NCBI GenBank assembly: GCA_950106755.1
Contig: OX467089.1
Location: 20,069,345 to 20,133,344, forward strand
DNA: 64,000 nucleotides
Direction of reading: 5' to 3'
Source of the DNA: Climacium dendroides
Lineage: Eukaryota; Streptophyta; Bryopsida; Hypnales; Climaciaceae
The translations under genes and the position numbers were made by a program. The notes beneath the pieces are model-generated. The model saw only the letters and a program-made list of their open reading frames with translations, made no database searches and had not been told where the DNA came from. Positions within the stretch are counted from its first letter, which is position 1; each line of letters begins with the position of its first letter. This document shows positions 22,104 to 33,183 of the stretch, piece by piece.

Positions 22104-25100
22104 ATGGCTAGTATTGTTGCTAAAGGTCATGATGTTCCATTTATTTTACCACTAGATAATCAAGGTTTCGTTCGTGTACTTGCCCATCTCCTTCATGTCC
22201 GGTTTGGATTCACCCCTTCTTCTATTATTGTGGAAGAAGAAGTCGAAGGAGATCACGGCGCTGTTAAGGAGTCTATCTTGCAGTCAAGATGTAGTGATCA
22301 TGAAGAATTCTACTGGCTTCTTCCTGCAGGGCGTTATAGAGTTTATGGTCTCTTGTCGGAGCTCTTGCCACCTTCAACTGAAATATTGAAACTTACTTTT
22401 GATAACTCCAAGGGTGAACACCCATTACCATGTCCTGTAAAAGTGGAGTCTTTAGGTAGTGGATGCTCTGAGAATACAATTGTGTTCAATATCAAACGCG
22501 AGTCTCTAGAACCTGTAATTGAGTTGTCTAGCGATTCTGAAGGCGAGGTGCCACTGAAAGTCTGCCAACCTTCTTCTTCGAATGTTGTTTTTCCATGTAT
22601 GGTAGATTCATCCATTCCTACTATCTTCCGTAGTACACTTAGTAGTCCAACATCATCCGTGTTTTCTCGCCCCCCTCTTCCTCCCAATCAAGGCAATTCT
22701 TTAACTGTGTTAGAATGCCTTCGCAAATTGTCTTCAGTGCCTGGATCACGAAATGAACTTGCCCAAATTGATTTTGATGCCATTGACTATCAGAAGGTTC
22801 AGTTCCTCCCATCTAGATTTGATGGGGATGTTCTTTTCGAGCTACCACCTTGTCGTGGATCTACATGTGGAGCTAGAGGCATGGAAGGTATGGACAAGCG
22901 ATACGATGGTCATGCATGGTGTCACACTATGACATCAAACATCCATAATGACTTAGGTTTGAAGTTCAGAAAATCGCATTGTATTGGACACTTGATTTGT
23001 GAAAATACGAAATGTGACTATCGCACACGAGCTTTGAAAAGCAATGAAACTGAGTGGATTGGAACCACCAAACATCCTTTTAGTGTAGGTCAGATTCCTC
23101 CTCCTGACTCTACTGTGCTCTATAAAGTCTGCAGACAACCTTCTACTTGTCTTAGTCTATGTAACTCGCGAATTTATTATGTACTCAGAAGTGGAGATTT
23201 GTCACGTGCATGCATCCATTTGGGTGTTCATTCACATCCAGTTACTGATGGTCAATGTAGAGAGTCTCTTGAAGCAATTACTGGGCTAATTGCTAACGAA
23301 GTAGCTAAGACTCCAATAGCCAAAACTTCTGCCATCACCTTGGCGGCAAGTAAGGAATTCCTTGACACGTTTCTTATTCACGATGGGCCTGGACCAAAGG
23401 AGATGCTTCACGGTGATGCATTAGAGAATGGCATGGATAAGTTCAAGCTCCTTAGCTCGCCCAATGTACGCAACATCATTTCCTCTTTTCGGAGCAACAA
23501 CAAAGGAGGAGGCGAGATTGATCAAATTCTAGACATGAAGGGACGTGCCAAAATGGAGTATATCCACGATAGTGTATTTCCAGGACAAGGGCAAGACAAG
23601 GTCTATTTATTCAAGATGCTCGTGGATGGACCTGGAAGTGGAGTGGATCTTGTACGACGGATGCAACCAGGCGGCAACCTTGAAAATTGTTTTATCATGT
23701 TCGATCATGTCAAGAGAGTGAAATTATGGACGACTATTGCTTGCCACGTCTATGATTCCTCTTATTGCAAAGTCATGACCATTGTTGTATGTGATATGCA
23801 GACTGAGGGCACTGAAGGCTAGATCATTTTTTGGCGTTGTTTGAATAAGGTCATGATAAAAAATGGAGTGTCAAATCCTAACTTCAAGGGATTTATGTGC
23901 GATAGTACTCAGGCCAACTTTAATGCAGTTCGCACTGTGTATGGGTCGGGGGACCCATCTATTCCAATGGTGGACCGGGAAAGGACTTGTTTGTTCCATT
24001 GGGCGACAAGCATGCACAAGCACACGGAGAAACTAATCAGCAAAGAGTTTCAGAAACAACATATCCGACTCTGCAGGCAGTATAAGGATGCAACATCAAT
24101 GTTGGAGGCAGATAAGATATACCTAGAAATCAAAGCTTGGTGGTATTCTTCTAGAGCTGTATCAGAACCAGCTATTTGCGAACTCGAGGATTGGTTGGCA
24201 TTTTGGCACTTTCGCTATCGTCAATGGGGTGCAATCATGGATACGGTATGATATCTATTTTCATTGTTTTTTCCTATTTTTTATCCTATATCCTCAATGT
24301 TTCAAAGACTGACTTCATTTAATATATTTGCAGAATTTGACAGTAGAAGAATTAGCAGATATTCCAACATGCAATTTGGCTGAAACAATGCACAAAAAAT
24401 GGATGCAAGCTTCAGGAAAGCGTGGATTTGATTTGTTCGTTGCCACGTGTGATGACTGGGTTCAAGCCTTCATGCAAAATAACCAACTACAGGACTTATC
24501 TTTGTGGGGGCCCTTCTGGAAAAGGCCCCTCTAAAGAAGATTTGAAATTGAAGAGGGCTATGGCATCTGGAGATGGAAAAAAAATTGCAGATGCACTTAG
24601 TGAGATGCCTGGAGCGGAAGACATCTGCACTCGAATTCCACATTTAGAGGGTGAAGAAATATTTGGATCCAGCAAAAGGAAATTAGATCTTTCAATTGGT
24701 TCTAAAGGTGATTCTCATTGCCCTGACAAAGTAAACTTCTCTCATCCTCGGGTTCAAATCAGATCAGCTGTTGGTAGAGTGCAACTTGGGACTGTAGTTG
24801 TCGAAACTAATACAGTTTTACCCCATACCCAATCTGTTGTAGAAACCGATTGTGATACATCAGAATGGCATATAGCGAGAATTTCACACAAGTCAAGGAA
24901 ACAATGTCATGCCATTCAGAAGTACACACAAGCCAAATGCAAGCTATTGATTGTCAGGCATGGATTATCCACTGCTGCCCCTACTTATAGAGGGCAAAAG
25001 CGTGAGTATAAGGGGACAACAGTTCAAACTGAGGATTTTTGATTTTGTGCTGACCAAATTGCACGATGTGTCATGGGACCTAAGCATTCCCATGTTCTTA

Positions 25101-25678
25101 CTCGACCTGAGATCCCTGAGATTTGGCCTGTTCTTATTGGTACCAATCTTACTCGTACTGAAATTATAGAGTTTGAAGAAGCTGGATTTCGCTTGCAATC
25201 CAGCATTCCAATGTCACCTCGACGGCTATTCACCTCATCAAGGATATTTGAGCCTATGTTGTGGACTCATCCTCGACCGGCACATACTGAAAGAATTCCT
25301 TCTATTCGGAATGGTAAGCAAGTTCGTCGGAGTAGTAAAGCCCCCACCGAAAATCACCGCAATCAATGGGAGAGTGCAAGGAATGTTACAGCAAGTATCA
25401 CTGGGGTGAACTTCCTTCCTTACCCTGGACTTGGTGCTATTATTACACTTTTGTCTAGTACTGAACCTAACCAGAAGGTTTATAATATCACGCTTTCTAA
25501 TTTTCCTTCTTGTACGTGTTCCCATTATGGAGGTATAAATGGAACTTCAATTGGAAAGCGTAGTATGTATATAAACTGCAAACATCTTTATTACATCTTC
25601 CGTTACTTCTGCAAATTGGATTACAAGATAGACACATTCATCCACGCCCCTACCCTTAGTTTGGATGAAGTTAAGTAA
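22104..25678 (+). pseudogene. MULE transposase with SWIM finger, broken
   Basis: The frame opens at ATG 22104. Residues 138-148 read VIELSSDSEGE, a textbook SUMO-interacting motif. Cysteines near 293, 299 and 304 and His 376/378 suggest a FLYWCH/WRKY-like zinc finger. The DDE core fits MULE spacing: D534 (IMFDHVKRVKLW) and D600 (GFMCDSTQANFNAV), 66 residues apart, then CLFHWATSMHKH. An 88-bp phase-0 intron lies at 24246-24333. The C-terminal CTCSHYGG...NCKH is a SWIM zinc finger (CxCxnCxH). Lesions: TAG at 23820-23822 between the two aspartates, a one-base frameshift around 24505-24535 and TGA at 25040-25042. The total would be ~1,150 codons. Such transposases cut at the TIRs and give 9-bp duplications, as seen here. 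Confidence 0.8.
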
Positions 25679-27024
25679 ATACTTGTTGCTGCCGGAATCA
25701 TCAAGACGTGCAATTGAAGTTAGTGAACAAGTTAGTTGATGAGTATTAGCATGATATGAAGTAAATCTATAGTACCAATATATTATCTTTAAAATTTGCA
25801 TATATTGCAAAGTATTATATTTATATTTCAATATGTATTCCTTGTTGCAATGAAAAGATATTTTACTATTTGTAAGATGTAGAATTTTTTTTGATATTTT
25901 CATTGCATTTGTCTTTCTGTCAATTTTAGAATTTCCTTTGGATTAATTATTTGTACTTTCACTTTATAAGCCTACTCTAATACTGACTTTGAAAACGTGA
26001 TTTAAACCAATAAACCTAGATATAAAATTTGAACTTGCAATAGCGCCAATTTTCTAGGCTTTTAAATCCACGGTCATGGGTTCTGTGGCAATAGGTCATA
26101 TTTTTCTAAAAATAAACTTTGCTAAAAAAAATCAATCTTTTTAATTTTTTAACTAAAAAAATTAGAAATTATATCATGATTCAAATTTGTAGTCTTCAGG
26201 CTCACACAATTCCTGCTCACCGCTCTTAGGCTCACGCTCACCGCTCATAGGCTCATGCTCACATGCTCACATGCTAGCGTCGTTGCCTAAATGATGGACC
26301 CATGACCACTGATTTCAAGCCTCACCACTTGTTGTTCAGTTTGCTGCCATTTGGCAATTAGATGTGAATGAAAAATTTTAAATTTATTTTTCAGAGATGG
26401 AGATATATGTCGTCTTTACTTCATAAATTTTTTAGATTTTTTTGTGGAAAATTGATTTTTTTGAGAATTTTTGAAGAAAAAGTGAAGGAAAATCATATCA
26501 AATAGAAAAGTACTTCAAAGAATTTCAAAATCTCATCATTTGTGTAAATTATAGTGACAAACATCATAGTGTAAACTCAATTTCCGTGTCATTCTATAAT
26601 TAGAAAATAATAGACATTGAAAATACATCTAAAGTTCGCATTGCAATAAAATATTTAGTATTGGAAATTTTTTCAAAATTCAAATTGGAGTAGAAACTAG
26701 AGTAGATGACCTTCATTTTGCTAGTTGGGTTCAAACTCAAAAAACATCATTTTTGTGGAGAAATTTCAGATTTAGAGCAAGGAGCAACAACTTCCCAAAA
26801 TCCTCTAAAATAGCATATTTTGTGATCTGTTTTTTTTAATAACTTCTTGTTTATATGAAGACAAACACTAGCAAGACTCCAAACTGAATTGAATACTCTT
26901 CATCACCCAACATGAAAGGTCAACAAAAAGCTTTTTGGATGAAAAAATGCTTTTGGACTCTTTCTTCTGAAAAGTAATGTCATCGAAATGCCCTGAAATG
27001 GCGTCCTCGATGCTCCAGGGTTAA

Positions 27025-27827
27025 TCATTGTTCAAAAGTCACAAGTGTTAATTAAAAGTCTTCTAAATACCTATTTTCATATGCACTAGTGTGCCTTGTG
27101 CCGTTGCCACAATCAAAACAAAAACAAAAGTAATTTTCTAATGTTTTAATTCATAAAAACTTCAAAATTCAATAACTTTCTCACTGTAGGTTCAAACACC
27201 ATGAAACAAAGCCCATGCACCCCTCCTCGCTGAGAGCTTTCCAATAGTACCAGTACCAAGAACACAACCAAGGGATGCACGGTTTAGAAGATCTCAACAT
27301 AACAAACAAACAAAACAAAACAAATATCCTATCTTAAGGTATAGATTACCTAGAACTTTATTTTTCCATGTAAATGTGTACAATGGGAGTAAAAAAATTT
27401 GGTAAATTGTTGTATTGTACAAGCCGGACACAAAGATGAATGAACAAAGATTCCATTTGAAATGTACCTCCAATCATTTTCATTACATTTTTTGCAAACT
27501 AGTCCAAGTAGTTGCCCTAATGTATCTCCTTGAATATTGTACACGACTCCTTACCTTGGTCTCAAACTCTCAATCACCTATTGAACTAAAATGGAGAAAT
27601 TCTCAAGTGTGTTGACACCCAAAATATGTACCTGTAGAAGAATTGGAAAGTTAAAGAGATCGAGTTCTATCAACAAAAAAATACTAGAGCAGAGTCTGTT
27701 GCATTGCAACAATGCCAAAAAGGTTTCATTAAGCTGCACAGTTAATGTTTGGATGTCAAGAAGAATGAAAAACTCTATGGATGAGATGAAATTATGACAC
27801 AATTTGCATTTAATAGTACAGAGACAT
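27025..27827. other. Intergenic DNA, no gene seen
   Basis: AT-rich DNA with short overlapping frames on both strands but no recognisable protein or repeat structure. Confidence 0.4.
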
Positions 27828-27892
27828 GTAACAAAACAATTTGAGGCAATTTCTGACAAGGTGGTTCCATCTGCCTCAAATTGTTTTGTTAC
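27828..27892. repeat. Perfect 21-bp inverted repeat with 23-nt loop
   Basis: The left arm is 27828-27848 (GTAACAAAACAATTTGAGGCA minus its last base shown: GTAACAAAACAATTTGAGGC) and the right arm 27872-27892 is its exact reverse complement. A transcript would form a 21-bp perfect stem. It lies next to a GC-richer block that may be exonic. Its function is unknown; it could be a small foldback element or a small-RNA precursor. Confidence 0.6.
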
Positions 27893-28302
27893 TTGTCCAT
27901 GAGCTCCCACTTTGAAAATTCAACACGACTCCGATTGCCAAACTTTCCGAAGCTCCACCATTGGACAATTCATGAGCTTGCTCATGATCCAGAGCTATGG
28001 CGTGCACACGAAAGTTGTGTTGCGTGCCCTCGCTGTCGACAGCGTAAGGTCGAAGATGGAGACCCGTGTCCACAGAGCTCGATCGCCGGATAGACGCTGT
28101 CACTCCAGGAGACTTTCCAATTCGAATTGCACGTATGAACGTCGAAGGATTTACTTGGGCTGCTTCCTCTGTGGTTGCCACTTCTGTGAATTATGCACAC
28201 AAGAGATTGGGAAATTCAGCGAAGGTTGGAGAGGGTTTTAAGGGTTTAGGATTGCATGCCCACAGCTATGCCCGCACCAAGATTCCGAAGACGATGAATT
28301 AA
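27893..28302. other. GC-richer block, possible exon(s), strand unresolved
   Basis: Base composition rises sharply and CpG is frequent, as in the other coding exons of this window. A plus-strand frame at 28066-28302 (contains RIARMNVEGFTWAASSV) follows a CAG that could be a splice acceptor. A minus-strand frame at 28181-27876 is equally open. Neither has an ATG at the expected place or a family I recognise. It could be the edge of a small unknown gene or chance. Confidence 0.25.
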
Positions 28303-28709
28303 TCTACAGCTCAGAATCCAATTGCAGTTCATGAATCCTTCGCGATTCAAGGCGAGATTCGGTGGTACCGACTCTATTAATTAATCTTATTTTTTGACAA
28401 AAATTGAAACATGTTCGAATGTTCGATTGCCAGAAAGAGAGACACAGTACAACCCAAACATCGGTTACGATGAAGGGAAAAACAAAACACCCACTCCCCT
28501 AATTCGGCGAATCAGGCTTATCCCTGACCCATTTAAACTAGAGACCAATCCTGGTGCTACCTACTCAATATCACTAAGAGGAAACCTATTCTCGTATTGG
28601 GTTGCAATTAACAGGGTTTAACAAAGTTCGATTTTCTGGGGAAGAAGGGTGGTTTCTACAATTCACTATTAAATATAGGCGAGATTTTAAGAGATTGGCA
28701 CTATTCCAG
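28303..28709. other. Intergenic DNA, no gene seen
   Basis: A 75-codon plus frame (28394-28621) has no family resemblance and no splice context. Nothing else was seen. Confidence 0.35.
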
Positions 28710-28987
28710 GAGGTTTAGAACCTCAGATGATTACCGGTACTAGTTTCTAAAGCTTTTTTGAGCACTTGAATGTGACAATTTCGGCTCAGTCTAAAAATTT
28801 GGAAATACTAGAATGCTTAGTATCTTGCGAAAATCCTGACAAGCGGATCGGAACCTCCGATCATTGCTGGTACAAGTATATAAACCTTTGAGCACTTGAA
28901 TGTGACAATTGAGCTCAATTTCGAGTAGCAGTCTAAAATTTGAAATTGCTAGAGATGCGTAGTACCTTGCGGAAATCCGGCCGAGGC
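28710..28987. repeat. Two-copy tandem duplication next to the ATL stop codon
   Basis: Copy 1 is 28710-28842 and copy 2 is 28843-28987. Both contain GAACCTC, then TTGAGCACTTGAATGTGACA, then AGTCTAAAA and a TAGTACCTTGCGGAAATCC-like end. The second copy ends about 20 bp from the ATL stop, so the duplication probably lies in the 3' flank or 3' UTR of that gene. Confidence 0.6.
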
Positions 28988-29006
28988 ATCAGCGGCGCCG
29001 CTATTT

Positions 29007-29603
29007 TCACCTCGAAATCACGACTTCCACGACATCAACTTCCGCTGCTCTTCGCGTTCCGCCATCAACTTCCGCATCTTGATCCTCTCTATGCGCATCC
29101 TCCGCTTCCAAATTTTTCAGAGAATCGCGACATAGGGGGCAAGTGGAGTGCGATTTGAACCACTCATCGATACACTCCGAGTGAAACGCATGTGCACAGT
29201 GCGGCAACAGTCTCAGTCTGTCGGAGTCTTCAAACAACGCCAAACAAACCGCGCAATCCTCCGCGTGTTTCCCCTTCTGCACAAACTCTGCGAATTTCAC
29301 CAGCGGCAAGGCGCACACCACTTCGGGGTCGAGTCCAACATCCCCAGGCTTCGTAGAACGGTTTGTGCGACGTCGTGGATTCTCTGGGAAGTCTGAGGAT
29401 TCCCCTGCACGCACAATATAGCGTTTGAAGATGCCCGTGGCGAAGCCCACCACGAAGAAGCAGACGATCACGGAGGACAACGTGACTGCTAATGTTGGAT
29501 TGAAGGTGCCCGAGTGCCGCATTGGTGGATTGGCCGTGGCTCGCGTCACGTCGGGCGCCATAGCCCACGTCTCATTCGAAGCTAATAGAAATCTCCTCAC
29601 CAT
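29007..29603 (-). CDS. ATL-type RING-H2 E3 ubiquitin ligase, 198 aa
   Basis: ATL proteins are plant membrane-anchored E3 ubiquitin ligases. Start: ATG 29603 (MVRRFLLASNETW); the frame stays open upstream but only from a TTG. Order: a short N-terminus, one hydrophobic membrane segment (about residues 36-55, LAVTLSSVIVCFFVVGFATGIF), a basic stretch, the GLD motif (GLDPEVV), then the RING-H2 finger from EDCAVCLALF through LPHCAHAFHSECIDEWF to HSTCPLCRDSL. This gives C-x2-C ... C-x-H-x2-H-x2-C ... C-x2-C with the conserved Trp and the Pro before the last Cys pair. The tail is acidic, including EDAHREDQDAEVDGG. No intron, as usual for ATLs. The CDS is much GC-richer than its surroundings. The substrate cannot be inferred. 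Confidence 0.9.
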   Translation of the reverse strand: MVRRFLLASNETWAMAPDVTRATANPPMRHSGTFNPTLAVTLSSVIVCFFVVGFATGIFKRYIVRAGESSDFPENPRRRTNRSTKPGDVGLDPEVVCALPLVKFAEFVQKGKHAEDCAVCLALFEDSDRLRLLPHCAHAFHSECIDEWFKSHSTCPLCRDSLKNLEAEDAHREDQDAEVDGGTRRAAEVDVVEVVISR

Positions 29604-30036
29604 CGTGCACAAATTGGTCTGGGATGCTTTAGTTGTAAGATGTGACCTGTTGTTGGAGAATTCTCCTGAAGTCAACTGGAATCACGAAGCTGTTCTGACT
29701 AGTCGGTCTCGCTCGTAGCCTGAGTTTTTGGAGCAGGGCTTGCGCGTCCAGAGAGGCGAATACTCGTGTGAGGATCGGTGAAATCGGTATAAGTCTTGAA
29801 TGTCGTGAGATGGACGCATCATACCTGCTAGGGTCTCTTAAGTTTTCGATTACCAGACCTTGTCCAGTGTCAATAATCTGCAATTCAATGCAGTGACATG
29901 AGATTGAACAACAGGAGCTACAGTCCTGTGGGTGCAAATTTTTAGATATCGATCGAGAATTGAGGCTCACTAATTCAATTGATCGACGACAATCTACGAT
30001 TCTTCCCTTGCAGAGAAACACAATCAAAACTTCTCG

Positions 30037-30287
30037 CTTCACTGCTAACTTATGAAGCCTCAACGAGTCTCTCAAGATTCCAAGCAAAAAATAGAATTAA
30101 GTTACTACGTATCCGAGTATGTACGGTCCCGGCTTCTGTATCTCACTCAATATTAGATTCTCCGCTTTCACGGACACTTCACTGCTAGCTTCACAGTCAC
30201 AAACCCTAAACTTACGAAGCTGCAAGCCACAACTAGTATCTCTATCTTCCAAGCAAAAGATCGAATAAACTCGAGTATGTATGGCCC
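30037..30287. repeat. Two-copy duplication upstream of the ATL gene
   Basis: 30037-30130 and 30177-30287 both begin CTTCACTGCTARCTT and end GAGTATGTAYGGYCCC, with a shared TTCCAAGCAAAARAT in the middle. They lie 430-690 bp upstream of the ATL start and may be part of its promoter or leader. Confidence 0.5.
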
Positions 30288-31141
30288 CAAGTATGTACCC
30301 AAGTGCATAAGCAACCCCAGATCCTAAACCTCGATCCAAATTTGATTCTCTTTCATGGTTGCAAGCTACTAATGTACTCAGCAACGCACACTTGCGAGAC
30401 TTTGGAGACTGAGGAATTTGAAAACCTGAGTCGTTGCAGCGAGGTTATATGCTGGTCAGTTCAGCAGGTGCCCTTACGCAAATTCGAGGCGAGTGCTGGT
30501 GCTGACGATGTGCAAATCTTAAAACTTTACGAGTGCTGAGTTGCTGACTGATGGCTGGTTGATGGGGTTTGGCTTTTGCACCGGCGGGTAAGTACGCGCC
30601 GCGGCCAGTTGGATATTCTCATCACTGGGGCCGTGGGGAGAGTGCCAAATCACTCAAATGGGCGCCCAATAGGTGTCAAGTGGATAGAGAAATGGATACT
30701 GCTGACGATGGATGAGTACCGAACGACGGCAGTAGTGAGGTTCCTCACAGTGTCTCACTGTTCATTTGTGCCGTCGCCGTCACTCCACGATACTGGTCGA
30801 CTGGCTGGTTCGGAACAATCGGAAGGAGCGCCGTCAGCGGGGCTGCCGCTGTTCATCTCGTAGGGGGCATCAGGGTTTGGGGTTTGAAGAAAGCCCAGGT
30901 TTCGCATTGCTTGCCGGAGAGCCACCCAGTGGACAACCCAATTTTAGGGTTTTCTACAAAATAGGAGATTCAAGTAGACTAAAAGTCACCGAGGCCAGGT
31001 TTATTCTTGGGCTGGGGCGGGATGAAGGCTGTCCGGATTTGCATGAGTTCGGACCCTCTAGGACTCTCTAGAACATCACCCTTAGGAGCATCACCACCCG
31101 GGAGGCATTTTGCAGGTTGATTTGGCCTAAAAAAACAGGCT
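30288..31141. other. GC-richer intergenic DNA, no gene assigned
   Basis: Several open frames occur (for example 30576-30863) but none shows domain resemblance. GAGCATCACCACCCG at 31087-31101 recurs, inverted, near 33155-33173 and looks like the end of another small repeat. Confidence 0.35.
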
Positions 31142-32885
31142 CAGGGCCAGTTTATACTTGGGGCCGGATTGAGGGCCGGCTGGACCTCTCCAAGTTTGAA
31201 CCAATAGGAATGCTTAATTTCTCCAAATCCGGCCCAAGGCATTTATACTTGGGGCCGGATGGAACTACAACTCATCCTACGTGTCGCCTTAGGTGGCATG
31301 GTTTTGGCGCCAAATCATCCGGCCCAAGGGAAGCAATCCGGCCGAGGTTTTTGGTGGCCTGAACTCCCATCTAGGGCCGGATTGGGGTCAAATTGGGCTC
31401 CTCCGTTGGATTGTACAAATCTCCACTGTCTAACTATGCAAAGTCTTTTGTTTTCTATTTTGATCCATGCTTGTTGATTGTGAACTCAAGAAACTTCCAC
31501 CAATATGCATTGCTAAATTTTTGGAGCTTGATCTGTTGTTAATGTTGTCAATATTTTAGTTTGAAATTGGAAGCAGTGGACTGACGAGTTTGGGAGCTTT
31601 GAAACATAAACAAAAGTGGACTGCGTTTGGGAGCTTTGAAACAGAAACAAAAGTAGACTGAGTTTGGGAGCTTTGGAATAGACTGAGTGTACACAGTTTA
31701 TAATACATTATATAAATTCATTATAATATGATATATAAACTTATTATATTATAATATGTGTTCTATAAAATTGTTCTTGACTGAATATGAGATTTTAAAG
31801 TTTATTTGGTTCAATCATTTTTAACTGACTCAACATAAGATTTATTTTTATTTGGAATTTGGTACATGTTTATTTGATAGACTTGTTGTTAATTTCTAAA
31901 TATCCAAGGCATGAAATTTTGGTGTGAAAAATACTTTGAAGTCTAATAAAACTTAACCAAGTTGCTATTCTTAGTAGTTTATATATGTTTTAAAGTCTAT
32001 TTTAAGTCTAATTTTAGCATCAAAAATCCAATTTTCAAAATGATTGATTATGATTTTTTTATTCAAGATTTTGTACAAGAGTGTCCATCACAAACTTGAC
32101 TTTCATAGTATTGAGGGTTGTTGGAAATGAGCCTCAAATACACTAAATCTTGGAGAAAAAATCACATTAAAGATTCATTTAAAAAATTGTAGAGTAGATT
32201 TTGAAATACATGTTAGGCCCATTATCCTCATATTTTTTTGGTGACTTGATTTGTTTCATATTTTTTAGATCTTTGTGTAATTAGTTATGAATTTTTTAAA
32301 GTTGAAAGGCAACGGTCATTAAAAGTGACCATGTCCTAAAATGTGCTAGTACATTCAATAAAGCAAAATGTACCTCTCCGTCATGATCACTCTTAGAGCA
32401 TGGGTGTTTTTAGAGCAAACTCCCTTATGTATTTACTTTTTTTACTTTTAAAGGAAAATCATCATCTAAGTGACTACAATAAAATACCTATGTTTTAGCA
32501 TTAAACATGTTGATTACAAATGCATATTTTATATAAGAGGAAAACCAAAACATTACCTTTCTTTTTTATTTTTAAGCAATAAATAAATATTTTTTTAATT
32601 TTAAAAATAAAATATATAAGAAAAAAAATGAAAAAGAAAAAAAAATGAAAAAAAACTTTGTTTTTAATTTTTTTTTTAAAAGTAAACATGCATATTTTTA
32701 TATATTTTTTCAATTGAGCATTGAGAAAATTCAAGAGCACATGAATTGGAAATCGGAAATCCGGCCCTAAAATCCGGCCCAAGGGGCTTACATTAACTAG
32801 GGCCAGATGGAAAAACTGGGGCCGGATTGAAGGCAAATCCAGCTGGCCTTCCATCCAACCTTAGGCACAGTATAAACCCACCCTC
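31142..32885. repeat. 1.74-kb repeat, copy A (TIR element with GGGCCGGAT motifs)
   Basis: The ends are inverted: CAGGGCCAGTTTATACTTGG on the left and, reverse-complemented, GAGGGTGGGTTTATACTG on the right. Repeated GGGGCCGGAT/ATCCGGCCC motifs lie near both ends. The interior is AT-rich, with long A/T runs at 32560-32720, and has no transposase. It is collinear with copy B at 33184-34837 throughout. CAGGG-type ends hint at hAT, but no matching 8-bp TSD was found, so the superfamily is open. Confidence 0.65.
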
Positions 32886-33183
32886 AGTTAGGTATGGAGG
32901 CCAGGTGGGGATGGCCGCCCTACCCATGGCCTCTTAAGAGGCCATATAACGTTCCAATCAGACTTGCAGAGAGCAACGTGAGACTTGTCTTTTCCTGTTT
33001 TGCAGGCTGAGTCGAGGCCCTTAAAACCACCCTCGTATAGAGGCCAAAGTTCATTTCTAAGAGGCGCTTCTTAAGAGGCCATCCATTTTGGAAGATGGGT
33101 GGGGCGGATTTGGAGGCCCTTCTTAAGAGGCCATCTGTAGGCCATCCATTTTGGAGGACGGGTGGTGATGCTCTAACCACTTT
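32886..33183. repeat. 298-bp spacer with CTTAAG palindromic modules
   Basis: TTCTTAAGAGGCCATC-like modules occur three to four times (near 32930, 33068 and 33120), one of them as the palindromic GGCCTCTTAAGAGGCC. CCATCCATTTTGGA occurs twice (33080-33150). It separates copies A and B and is probably a separate small inserted element. Confidence 0.45.

Larger units (their letters stand above)
14054..26285. mobile_element. 12.2-kb Mutator-like element (MULE) carrying two divergent genes
   Basis: The 9-bp sequence CCTAAATGA flanks both sides (14045-14053 and 26286-26294), the TSD length typical of MULEs. The two termini align base for base in inverse orientation for 21 bp, sharing GCTAG and TGTGAGC. 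Both continue into arrays of GTGAGC/ATGAGCC and share a further block, CATGACCGTGGATTTAAA on the right and TATGACCGTGGATTTAAA on the left (near 14138). Inside are a MULE-type transposase gene with SWIM finger (+) and a ParB/methyltransferase-like gene (-), head-to-head. Both genes contain premature stops. A terminus of the same family starts at 63683. Confidence 0.85.
14043..27020. mobile_element. TTAA-flanked (piggyBac-like) element split by a MULE insertion
   Basis: TTAA lies at 14039-14042 and 27021-27024. The left end is CCCCTAAATGA. The right end, reverse-complemented, is CCCTGGAGCATCGAGG. If the MULE (14054-26285) and one copy of its 9-bp duplication are removed, the left end joins to TGGACCCATGACCACTG, which matches the subterminal GTGACCGTGG-type block of the elements at 1-173 and 38620. 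The uninterrupted element would be about 740 bp. It has no transposase of its own. Confidence 0.6.

Noticed and set aside
23820..23822. Programmed readthrough or stop reassignment explaining the TAG codons in the MULE genes
   Set aside because: Host genes in the window use normal stops, and the transposase also has a frameshift and a TGA; decay is simpler.
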